From: an uncultured Clostridia bacterium
Lineage (GTDB): Bacteria; Bacillota; Clostridia; TANB77; CAG-508
Length of the DNA stretch: 9,134 nt
Direction of reading: 5' to 3'
NCBI GenBank assembly: GCA_944386375.1
Contig: CALXAW010000051.1
Span: 1-9,134, forward strand
The stretch's first letter is position 1, and the number at the start of each line of letters is the position of its first letter. A model generated the notes under the pieces. The model was not told the origin of the DNA. It ran no database searches and was given only the letters and a program-made list of their open reading frames with translations. Of the stretch, positions 1 through 5,107 are shown piece by piece. The translations under genes were made by a program, and so were the position numbers.

Positions 1-10
1 TTTCCGTAAA

Positions 11-141
11 TTTGTTCAAGCGCCAATTTTACGTAAGTAAAATTGTGTGCATCGTTGGAGCGAAGCGACTTTTATACTAATCAGAAAGTATGACTTTCCT
101 AGTGTATAACAAAAAGGATGCTTTAATATAGCATCCTTTTA
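11..141 (+). repeat. Structured interspersed repeat, copy A
   Basis: Read on the plus strand, this copy has a perfect hairpin (9-bp arms at 24-32 and 37-45), then a conserved core at about 46-72 containing GTTGGAGCGAAGCGACTTT. A second hairpin at about 71-109 has inner arms GAAAGT and ACTTTC, and a terminator-like hairpin follows at 112-140. The same order of parts recurs at 513-635 and 4981-5107. It lies just 3' of the 69-residue gene. Copies A and C match closely from TTTGTTC onward. I do not recognise the family. No transposase or terminal inverted repeat is visible. Structured RNA, recombination site or MITE-like element all remain possible. Confidence 0.75.
112..140 (-). terminator. Rho-independent terminator after the 69-residue gene
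   Basis: An 11-bp stem (AAAAGGATGCT at 112-122 pairing with AGCATCCTTTT at 130-140) is flanked by A and T runs. On the minus strand it ends the 69-residue gene's transcript and is followed by TTTTT. On the plus strand the T run also follows the stem, so it can act in both directions. Confidence 0.8.
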
Positions 142-181
142 ACAGAGTTTGATTATTTAGTTTTACACCAAGCATATATAA

Positions 182-391
182 TTATCGCTTATATGCATAC
201 ACTGCTGTTTCTTTCTCTCCAATTTTAATATAACCTAATAACACAACATCTTTTGCTTCTGAAGGAATTCCTTCTATGATATTAATCACCTGTTCTTCTT
301 GGGATGTTTTTTGGTAATTGTCAATGTTTGTTTTAAGTTCTTTTCCAATTTCTACCTCTTTGTTGTATTGTGTAAAACCTAAACTAATCAT
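182..391 (-). CDS. Small orphan protein (69 aa)
   Basis: I do not recognise this protein. It is 69 residues, with a lysine- and glutamate-rich middle and a hydrophobic strand-like C-terminal half (VVLLGYIKI, then AVYAYKR). There is no signal peptide or membrane segment. The ATG start is fixed by a strong AAGGAGGT eight bases upstream. The gene has its own promoter (488-516), a structured leader (392-481) shared with the next gene upstream, and its own terminator (112-140). These signals make it a convincing expressed gene despite its length. It stands as a single-gene unit between repeat copies A and B, like an exchangeable cassette. Function is unknown. Confidence 0.75.
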   Translation of the reverse strand: MISLGFTQYNKEVEIGKELKTNIDNYQKTSQEEQVINIIEGIPSEAKDVVLLGYIKIGEKETAVYAYKR

Positions 392-481
392 AATACATAC
401 CTCCTTAAAATTATCTGGAGGTATGCACAGCCCTCCAGAAAAATAACCTTTTCTGTACTTGCTGTGTAAAGTACCCTATTC
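392..481 (-). promoter_or_regulatory. Structured 5' leader with kissing-loop potential, copy 1
   Basis: In the minus-strand RNA the first hairpin is GTACTT-TACACAGC-AAGTAC (469-474 with 455-460). The second is TCTGGAGG-GCTGTGCATA-CCTCCAGA (432-439 with 414-421). Loop 1 (CACAGC) and loop 2 (GCTGTG) are perfectly complementary over 6 bases, so a loop-loop interaction is possible. The 3' part of the second hairpin, GCATACCTCC, is also complementary to the Shine-Dalgarno region GGAGGTATGT (9 bases plus one G-U). Freeing that arm could therefore hide the ribosome site. A closely related leader precedes the 174-residue gene. It matches no riboswitch class I recognise. Confidence 0.75.
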
Positions 482-487
482 GTATTT

Positions 488-516
488 ATTATAACACACT
501 TTATAGCAATGCGCAA
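488..516 (-). promoter_or_regulatory. Sigma-A-type promoter of the 69-residue gene
   Basis: On the minus strand there is TTGCGC (511-516), a 17-bp spacer and a perfect TATAAT (488-493) preceded by TG one base away (extended -10). Transcription should start near 481, about 7 bases before the first leader hairpin. The -35 box touches the outer hairpin of repeat copy B. Confidence 0.75.
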
Positions 517-635
517 ATTATGTTAACGTTATTTGCTTGTGTGCAACGCTGGAGAGTAGCGACTTTTGTACTAGGAAAGTATGACTTTCCTAGTGTACTA
601 GAAAAAGAGTAGATTTAAAAAATCCACTCTTTTTT
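513..635 (+). repeat. Structured interspersed repeat, copy B
   Basis: Copy B keeps the same plan as copies A and C. It has an outer quasi-palindrome (GCAAAT at 513-518 with ATTTGC at 531-536), a core at about 540-566 (TGTGCAACGCTGGAG, then AGCGACTTTT), a second hairpin around 568-598 with ACTAGGAAAGT and ACTTTCCTAGT arms, and a terminator hairpin. The outer hairpin's sequence differs fully from copies A and C, yet pairing is kept. In the core, CGCT here replaces CGTT opposite the same AGCG, a pairing-preserving change if read as plus-strand RNA. It lies directly 3' of the 174-residue gene. Confidence 0.72.
602..635 (-). terminator. Bidirectional terminator after the 174-residue gene
   Basis: A stem of about 13 bp with one mismatch (AAAGAGTGGATTT pairing with AAATCTACTCTTT on the minus strand) is flanked by A and T runs on both sides. 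It ends the 174-residue gene's transcript and forms the last hairpin of repeat copy B. Confidence 0.8.
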
Positions 636-660
636 AGCAAAGTACTTAAAGGTAAACAGT

Positions 661-1185
661 TTATGAATGTTTTTTAGATTTAACTTCAAGTTTGTTTAAA
701 GAATCCCAGGTTGCATATTTTCTTCCAGTTTCGGTATCTTCATATATACAAACTAAATCTTTAATTCCATCCATTTTAAACAGTCCTAGCAGCTTATATC
801 TTTCATATACAGAAAGTCTTTTTCCTAAAGTTTTTTCTTTTTCTACCTTTTTGCGTCCTTTTGCTTTTTTAGGCGGTTCTACATTTTTATTTGTGTTCAC
901 CGCTACTACTTCTGTTGTATAAAAGCCAACACAGAGTGGTTCACTTTTTAATGCCTCTCTACTTCTTGGTCTTTCTATACAAACACGTTTTACATTAAAC
1001 CAGCCATTTTCTTTGTCGTTCCATAAAAAAGTTCTATCAATTACTACATTTTCAACAGTAACTGGGTCATCTTTTTTGTTCCAGATATCAGCAACAAATT
1101 GCTTCATTTCTTCTAATGTGTTGAATTTTTGCACCATTTTTAAAGATTCTTCTGGTATTCCTCTAACCGGTCTAAAGTAAATCAT
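661..1185 (-). CDS. Orphan two-part protein (174 aa)
   Basis: I do not recognise this protein. Residues 1-100 form an aromatic- and charge-rich segment (RPVRGIPEES, DRTFLWND, GWFNVKRV). A very basic proline/lysine linker follows at about 103-118 (EPPKKAKGRKKVEKEK). A compact C-terminal part at about 119-165 contains LSVYERYKLLGLFKMDG and GRKYATWDSL. There is no signal peptide or membrane segment, so it is probably cytoplasmic. The basic linker would suit nucleic-acid contact, but that is inference. The ATG start is supported by AGGAGGT. It has its own promoter, a leader related to that of the 69-residue gene, and its own terminator, so it is an independent unit. Confidence 0.8.
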   Translation of the reverse strand: MIYFRPVRGIPEESLKMVQKFNTLEEMKQFVADIWNKKDDPVTVENVVIDRTFLWNDKENGWFNVKRVCIERPRSREALKSEPLCVGFYTTEVVAVNTNKNVEPPKKAKGRKKVEKEKTLGKRLSVYERYKLLGLFKMDGIKDLVCIYEDTETGRKYATWDSLNKLEVKSKKHS

Positions 1186-1279
1186 ATTATTACCTCCTAA
1201 AAATTTCTGGAGGTATACACAGCCCTCCAGAAAAAATAATTAATTTTCTCTGTACTTTGCTGTGTAAAGCACTAAAGAT
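1186..1279 (-). promoter_or_regulatory. Structured 5' leader with kissing-loop potential, copy 2
   Basis: Minus-strand RNA hairpin 1 is GTGCTTT-ACACAGC-AAAGTAC (1266-1272 with 1252-1258; one G-U pair where copy 1 has A-U). Hairpin 2 has a 10-bp stem spanning 1204-1233 with loop GCTGTGTATA (1214-1223). Loop 1 with its closing bases, TACACAGC, is perfectly complementary to GCTGTGTA of loop 2 (8 bases). The 3' arm of hairpin 2 (TACCTCC) is complementary to the Shine-Dalgarno GGAGGTA (7 bases). Hairpins, loops and spacing to the start codon match copy 1 while the linker between the hairpins differs, which suggests selection on structure. Confidence 0.78.
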
Positions 1280-1285
1280 ATGTAC

Positions 1286-1314
1286 ATTATACCATTTTTT
1301 TTACGCAAAGTCAA
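1286..1314 (-). promoter_or_regulatory. Sigma-A promoter of the 174-residue gene
   Basis: Minus-strand TTGACT (1309-1314), a 17-bp spacer and a perfect TATAAT (1286-1291) preceded by TGG. This is the best promoter match in the window. The start point should fall near 1279. The -35 box overlaps the T-run of the upstream terminator at 1315-1346. Confidence 0.85.
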
Positions 1315-1346
1315 AAAGAGTGCCTTGCATTTGCAAGGTACTCTTT
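1315..1346 (-). terminator. Terminator of the 231-residue gene
   Basis: A 15-bp stem with one mismatch (AAAGAGTACCTTGCA pairing with TGCAAGGCACTCTTT) is followed on the minus strand by a T run. The T run merges into the -35 box of the next promoter, so the two genes are packed with no spare sequence. Confidence 0.85.
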
Positions 1347-1363
1347 AGTATGTGTTCGAGCTT

Positions 1364-2059
1364 TTAATCTAAATAAATAGCTAAACGAATTCCCCCTAAT
1401 ATAATTTGCGAATCATTATTCACAGATGGCTGTGGTTCAGTATCACATTGCATATAATCAAATGTCCATTTTCTTACTTGGTCAGCAATATCTGTTAATG
1501 CACACTGTTTTTTCCAGCGGTCTACCATTTTAGTCAATTTGTCTTCTTGAGATGTTAAATCTTCTTTTTCATTATAGCAATTAGCATAAAGTAATCTTTG
1601 TTCAACTTCATTTACTACAAAACATCTAACATCTTTACTATCTTCAAATGTAGAAGCAATTTCTTGAGCATCTTCTACTGTAATATCTGTAATTAATTCT
1701 CCTTCTGGTAAGGATTGAGGCTTTTCTGTTTCTTGGTTTTTATGAATCATGAAACTAGAAAGGTAAAAACCATTATTTTTAATTACACTTTTTAATTTGA
1801 AGATACTTCTTTCTGTCAATTTTGATCTACCAAAGTCTGGATACAGTTTAAAATATGCTGCATAAATTTCTACCAATTCGTCTAATGTTTTTTCTTCCTT
1901 ATTTGGGATATCAAGGTCAACTGTTACAAAAGAGAATTTACTTCTGTCTGAAATTCTTTCAATAGAAATAATTTCACTACTAGTATTTTCTACTTTTCCC
2001 CAGCCATATGGAATTCTTACATCTTCAAACACATTACTTTTACTCCGTTTTGTTTCCAT
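1364..2059 (-). CDS. Orphan protein (231 aa)
   Basis: I do not recognise this protein. It has 231 residues, no signal peptide and no clear membrane segment. An N-terminal beta-rich part contains YGWGKVENTSS and FSFVTVDLDIP. A helical stretch, LDELVEIYAAYFKLYPDFG, spans about 59-77. A second beta segment is LYANCYNEKED, and the acidic, Trp/Cys-containing C-terminal part ends in the hydrophobic strand IILGGIRLAIYLD. The ATG is preceded by a strong AAGGAGG seven bases away. It has its own promoter with a palindrome near the start point and a strong terminator. Unlike its two downstream neighbours it lacks the kissing-loop leader and the structured repeat. Confidence 0.8.
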   Translation of the reverse strand: METKRSKSNVFEDVRIPYGWGKVENTSSEIISIERISDRSKFSFVTVDLDIPNKEEKTLDELVEIYAAYFKLYPDFGRSKLTERSIFKLKSVIKNNGFYLSSFMIHKNQETEKPQSLPEGELITDITVEDAQEIASTFEDSKDVRCFVVNEVEQRLLYANCYNEKEDLTSQEDKLTKMVDRWKKQCALTDIADQVRKWTFDYMQCDTEPQPSVNNDSQIILGGIRLAIYLD

Positions 2060-2097
2060 TGTTATTCCTCCTTGTGATTAACGGATTTAATGTACAA

Positions 2098-2115
2098 ATA
2101 TGGCAATTGCCATAT
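2098..2115. promoter_or_regulatory. 18-bp perfect palindrome, candidate operator
   Basis: ATATGGCAATTGCCATAT is a perfect 18-bp inverted repeat starting 8 bp downstream of the -10 box of the 231-residue gene, at or just after the predicted start point. This is a classic place for a dimeric repressor to block transcription. No regulator gene for it is visible nearby. As RNA it could also form a small hairpin at the 5' end of the message. Confidence 0.55.
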
Positions 2116-2123
2116 ATACTTAT

Positions 2124-2152
2124 ATTATAGCATTTTTTTCAAAATCTCGCAA
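2124..2152 (-). promoter_or_regulatory. Sigma-A-type promoter of the 231-residue gene
   Basis: Minus-strand TTGCGA (2147-2152), a 17-bp spacer and a perfect TATAAT (2124-2129) preceded by TGC (extended -10). It starts 19 bp past the spoIID stop codon. Confidence 0.75.
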
Positions 2153-2171
2153 ATTTCCAAAAAAACTAGAA

Positions 2172-3200
2172 TTATTTAAGTGCATTTACTTCTGTTATTT
2201 CTACTCCTGTATAAAAATGTTTTATTATCTCTTGGTAATTACTACCTGCTTTTGCCATACTATCACTCCCTGTTTGGCTTAAGCCTACTCCGTGCCCATA
2301 ACCTTTAACTGAAAATGTTATGTTTTCGCCATCTATGCTTATTTCGAAATTTGCAGATTTTAAACCTAAAACAGTTCTTGCTTCTACTCCTGATATTTCT
2401 TTGTTTCCAAATTTTATTGTTCTTACTCTGCCACTTTCATTATATTCTATTATTTTTATTGCTTCTGGCTGAGAAAAATCTATTTGTATATCTGGATATT
2501 TTTCTTTTAATTTATTTACCAAGTCAGCTTGTGTAAATGTTACGCTTGAACTATATTGTGTATATGCATCTTCTCCTGCTGTTTCTACACTTTGCAAATA
2601 TGGATAATCAGTACCTCCCCATACATTTACAGGTACTTCTGTTGTTCCTCCACTATTAGAATGAAAAAATGCATCTATTGGTGCTCCATTATATGTAATA
2701 ATTTGACCAGCTGTTGAATTTACTGCTTCTACAATTTTGTTCCAATTACTTTCTCGTACATTTTCTTCCCATCTGGCAAGTCTATCTTCTTTAGATATCC
2801 AAGCTTGGCAACAATTAGAGCTATCACACATATCTGCGCCCTCGTGTTTACCACCACTATTTGTTATTTGATATATTGTGTATGTTCTAGCTACAACTGC
2901 TTGTGCCTTTAATGCCTCTTGCTCAAAATCTGCTGGCATTTCTGCAGATACTACATTATACAAGTATTCGTCTATTGGCAATTCTTCTATTTGATTTGTA
3001 GCTGTATGCAATAATTTTATTGTCCCAAATTTTTGGTATTGATATGTATTAGAACTTGGCTCTGTATTTTCTGTATCTTGCTTAGTATTTTCTACTTGTT
3101 CTGGGGTACTACTTGTTTTTTCTACTTTTTTTGTAAATAATGCTGGTAATAAAAAACATATTATTGTAAAAGCTAAAAAATAGATTGCAATTTTTTTCAT
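2172..3200 (-). CDS. spoIID: Stage II sporulation protein D (engulfment peptidoglycan hydrolase)
   Basis: SpoIID is a lytic transglycosylase that cuts glycan strands with SpoIIP and SpoIIM so the mother-cell membrane can migrate around the forespore. The 342-residue length is normal. Residues 4-22 are a hydrophobic signal anchor, followed by a Ser/Thr/Glu-rich linker to about 50. The core carries YLYNVVSAEMPADFEQEALKA (80-100) with probable catalytic Glu87, equivalent by motif to the essential Glu of Bacillus SpoIID. Cys125, Cys130 and Cys131 in the CDSSNCCQA stretch resemble the zinc-binding cysteines of clostridial SpoIID. HSNSGGTTE (180-188) and GYGHGVGLSQTG (300-311) are further family motifs. 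It follows sigF by 57 bp. In Bacillus spoIID belongs to the sigma-E regulon. I could not identify a sigma-E promoter here with confidence. Confidence 0.95.
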   Translation of the reverse strand: MKKIAIYFLAFTIICFLLPALFTKKVEKTSSTPEQVENTKQDTENTEPSSNTYQYQKFGTIKLLHTATNQIEELPIDEYLYNVVSAEMPADFEQEALKAQAVVARTYTIYQITNSGGKHEGADMCDSSNCCQAWISKEDRLARWEENVRESNWNKIVEAVNSTAGQIITYNGAPIDAFFHSNSGGTTEVPVNVWGGTDYPYLQSVETAGEDAYTQYSSSVTFTQADLVNKLKEKYPDIQIDFSQPEAIKIIEYNESGRVRTIKFGNKEISGVEARTVLGLKSANFEISIDGENITFSVKGYGHGVGLSQTGSDSMAKAGSNYQEIIKHFYTGVEITEVNALK

Positions 3201-3257
3201 TTTATATTCAACCCTTCCATATAATACAATTTAATTTGGAAACAAAATTTTCACCTA

Positions 3258-3984
3258 CTATGAAATTAACTTTGATTTCATTGTGTCTAGTATTTTTCTT
3301 TCTATCCTAGATACTTGTACCTGACTAATGCCTAGTATTTTTGCTACTTCTGTTTGAGTCTTTTCTTTATAATATCTTAAAAGTATTATTTCTCTATCTC
3401 GCTTTTCTAAATTTGATATTAATTCTTTTATTGTTAGTTTATTTGATATAAGTGTTGCTTCATCTTTTCCTGTTGAAATTTTTTCTAATATACTTATTGT
3501 TTTATCTGTTTTAGTATTTTTATATGTTGCATTTTCTATAGAATCAACATTTTTATTACTTTCTAATGCCAGTACTATTTCTTCTTTAGAAATTTTTAAT
3601 TCTTTTGCTATATTTTCTATAGTTATCTCTTTTCCATATTTATGTAAATATTCCTTTTTTAATTCTTGAATTTTAATATTTATTTCTTTTAAACCTCTAC
3701 TTACTTTGATTGGTCCATCATCTCTTATAAATCTTTTTATTTCTCCTAATATATATGGTACTGCATATGTAGATAATTTAACATCAAAATTTGTATCAAA
3801 CCTTTTTATGGCTTTAATAAAGCCCATTGCTCCTATTTGATAAAGATCTTCTGCTTCATGACCTCTTCCTATAAATCTTTTTACAATGCTCCATATTAAT
3901 CCGATTATTTTCTTGTATTAGTTTTGTCATTTCAATTTTGCTTCCTTGTTGGGCTTTTATTATGCTTTGTGTATATGAGTCCAT
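3258..3984 (-). pseudogene. sigF: Sporulation sigma factor F, broken by a one-base frameshift
   Basis: Sigma-F (SpoIIAC) is the first forespore-specific sigma factor. The ATG at 3984-3982 has a strong AGGAGGGG site and lies 10 bp after spoIIAB, so it is the natural start. That frame runs 27 residues to ENN, then shifts and stops at TGA 3858-3856. One extra base near 3903 (C on the coding strand) separates ENN from GLIWSIVKRFIGRGHEAEDL, the conserved region 2 sequence, which then runs in frame to the stop at 3258. Without that base the protein is about 241 residues, close to the family norm, with region 2 (FDVKLSTYAVPYILGEIKRFIRDD), region 3 (IKVSRGLKEI) and region 4.2 (TEVAKILGISQVQVSRIER). 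The downstream part alone (first ATG at 3827) lacks part of region 2. Either a real mutation or a sequencing error. Confidence 0.9.
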
Positions 3985-3994
3985 TTAACCCCTC

Positions 3995-4474
3995 CTAATG
4001 TTTGAAGCTTTTTATAATGCTTTCGTCTTCGTCATTTTCTATTTGCTCTTTTATTACCTTTTTCATGGTTACTTTTGTTCCTATACCAAGTATAGATTCT
4101 ACTTTTACATCATCCATAAAGCTTTCCATAATTGTAAATCCCATACCAGACCTTTCTAAATTAGGCTTAGTTGTATACAATGGTTGCTTTGCAGCCTCCA
4201 CATTTTCTATCCCTTTACCATTGTCTGATATTTCTATAGTTATTTCATTATCTTTTAATTGTGCCTCTACTTTTACTATTCCGGTCTTGTCTTCATATCC
4301 ATGTATAATAGAATTTGTTACTGCCTCTGATACAGCTGTTTTTATATCTGCTAATTCTTCTATTGTTGGATCTAATTGTGAAGCAAATGCTGCTACAGTT
4401 ATTCGCGCAAATGCTTCGTTATTTGACTTGCTTAAAAATTCTAGTTTCATTTCATTATTTAACATCTTGTCCAA
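3995..4474 (-). CDS. spoIIAB: Anti-sigma F factor (serine protein kinase)
   Basis: SpoIIAB binds and holds sigma-F inactive before septation and phosphorylates SpoIIAA using ATP. The protein has 159 residues and the GHKL ATPase fold. The N box has Glu50 and Asn54 in SEAVTNSIIHGY, the G1 box is DNGKGI (84-89) and the G2 box is SGMGFT (109-114). AFARITVAAF near residue 21 is typical of the family. The start is TTG at 4474: AAGGAGG lies 7 bases upstream, whereas the next ATG (4465) would be 16 bases away. It follows spoIIAA by 12 bp and precedes sigF by 10 bp, the usual spoIIA order, so the three are cotranscribed. Confidence 0.96.
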   Translation of the reverse strand: MDKMLNNEMKLEFLSKSNNEAFARITVAAFASQLDPTIEELADIKTAVSEAVTNSIIHGYEDKTGIVKVEAQLKDNEITIEISDNGKGIENVEAAKQPLYTTKPNLERSGMGFTIMESFMDDVKVESILGIGTKVTMKKVIKEQIENDEDESIIKSFKH

Positions 4475-4486
4475 ATTATTTCCTCC

Positions 4487-4813
4487 TTAACCTACTTTTT
4501 CTTCTAAATCAACAACAGGTATTAATCTTAAAATTCCAGACATCTCAAATATTTTTTTTACTGTCTGACTTAGATTTGCTATTTCTAGCTTGGCATTAAG
4601 CATATTTGCTATTTTGTATCTTCCTATTATTAGCCCTATTCCTGCACTATCCATGAAAGTGACACTATCAAAATCAAATATAACTTTTTTAGGCATGTAT
4701 CTTTCAATGTCATAATCAGCTTTCCTCCTTAACTTTTGTACATTACATTCGTCAATTTCTTCTGTAATTTTAAATATTAAGAGCTTGTCCTCTTTTTTAT
4801 AAATGCTTTCCAA
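4487..4813 (-). CDS. spoIIAA: Anti-sigma F factor antagonist
   Basis: SpoIIAA is the STAS-domain partner that, when unphosphorylated, pulls SpoIIAB off sigma-F. SpoIIE phosphatase reactivates it in the forespore. The 108-residue length is normal. The signature FMDSAGIGLIIGRYK at 53-67 contains Ser56, the expected phosphorylation site, matching Ser58 of Bacillus by motif. KVIFDFDSV just before it is the usual central strand. The start codon is TTG with AAAGGAGG upstream, and no ATG fits better. It is the first gene of the spoIIA operon, behind a promoter at 4853-4881. Confidence 0.95.
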   Translation of the reverse strand: MESIYKKEDKLLIFKITEEIDECNVQKLRRKADYDIERYMPKKVIFDFDSVTFMDSAGIGLIIGRYKIANMLNAKLEIANLSQTVKKIFEMSGILRLIPVVDLEEKVG

Positions 4814-4852
4814 CCAATCTCCTCCTTTGTTAACTATCTTTTTATATTTATA

Positions 4853-4881
4853 ATTATACTCCTTTTTACATTATTTTCCAA
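4853..4881 (-). promoter_or_regulatory. Candidate promoter of the spoIIA operon
   Basis: Minus-strand TTGGAA (4876-4881), a 17-bp spacer and TATAAT (4853-4858). In Bacillus spoIIA is read by sigma-H. An AGGAGTAT stretch is present but I could not place a GAAT-type -10 at the right distance, so a sigma-A-like promoter is the better reading. Confidence 0.5.
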
Positions 4882-4887
4882 TAGCAA

Positions 4888-4941
4888 AATCACAGAAGTT
4901 TTGTCGAAACTTGATAAGTTTTCGACAGAACTTCTGTGATT
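4888..4941. other. Long near-perfect inverted repeat upstream of spoIIA
   Basis: Arms AATCACAGAAGTTTTGTCGA (from 4888) and the reverse complement of 4916-4941 match over about 24 bp with one mismatch and one bulged base, leaving a 3-base loop. On the minus strand it is followed by TTTTGC, so it could be a terminator shielding the spoIIA promoter, whose -35 begins 7 bp further on. It could also be a cruciform protein-binding site or a small insertion remnant. It is far longer than the terminators elsewhere in the window. Confidence 0.7.
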
Positions 4942-4980
4942 AAAATATTTTAACATTTTAGCATAGTTACACATTGCGTA

Positions 4981-5107
4981 TTTGTTCGCGCGCCAATTTT
5001 ACGAAGTAAAATTGTGTGCAACGTTGGAGCGAAGCGACTTTAATATACTAGGGAAGTTTGACTTTCCTAGTATATTAAAAGAGAGTTCTAATTTAAAGAA
5101 CTCTCTT
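4981..5107 (+). repeat. Structured interspersed repeat, copy C
   Basis: This copy has the first hairpin CAATTTTAC-GAA-GTAAAATTG (4994-5014), the core TGTGCAACGTTGGAGCGAAG continuing to about 5041, and a second hairpin of 39 bases at 5040-5078 (outer arms TTAATATACTAGG). The terminator hairpin is at 5079-5107. In the second hairpin the single imperfect pair is G-U if read as plus-strand RNA but C-A on the minus strand. It is about 2.9 kb from copy B with the sporulation genes between, again directly 3' of a small orphan gene. Confidence 0.75.
5079..5107 (-). terminator. Terminator overlapping the end of the 92-residue gene
   Basis: AAGAGAGTTCT (5097-5107, minus strand) pairs with AGAACTCTCTT (5079-5089), followed by TTTTAAT. 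The stop codon of the gene (5088-5090) lies in the hairpin, so the last codons also serve as the ascending arm. Confidence 0.8.

Noticed and set aside
11..141. Integron attC site
   Set aside because: The position after small genes is suggestive, but I could not place RYYYAAC and GTTRRRY core sites in matching positions, the element has several separate hairpins where attC has one long imperfect one, and no integrase is present.
392..481. Known riboswitch or T-box leader
   Set aside because: There is no T-box sequence, no terminator in the leader and no match to a known aptamer core that I recognise. The two-hairpin mini-ykkC (guanidine-II) type was considered, but the loops lack ACGR.
3856..3984. 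Programmed ribosomal frameshift in sigF as the main explanation
   Set aside because: There is no classic slippery sequence. The asparagine tRNA would pair poorly after a +1 slip, and sigma-F is not known to use frameshifting. A mutation or a sequence error is simpler.
4002..4490. Plus-strand open frame of 162 codons opposite spoIIAB
   Set aside because: It is the antisense shadow of a well-conserved gene and has no ribosome site or recognisable product. The same holds for the other plus-strand frames at 692, 2100, 2315, 4315, 4982, 5756, 6482 and 8190.
4981..5107. Insertion sequence or transposon end
   Set aside because: No transposase, terminal inverted repeats or target-site duplication were found around any of the three copies. 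A non-autonomous element is still possible.
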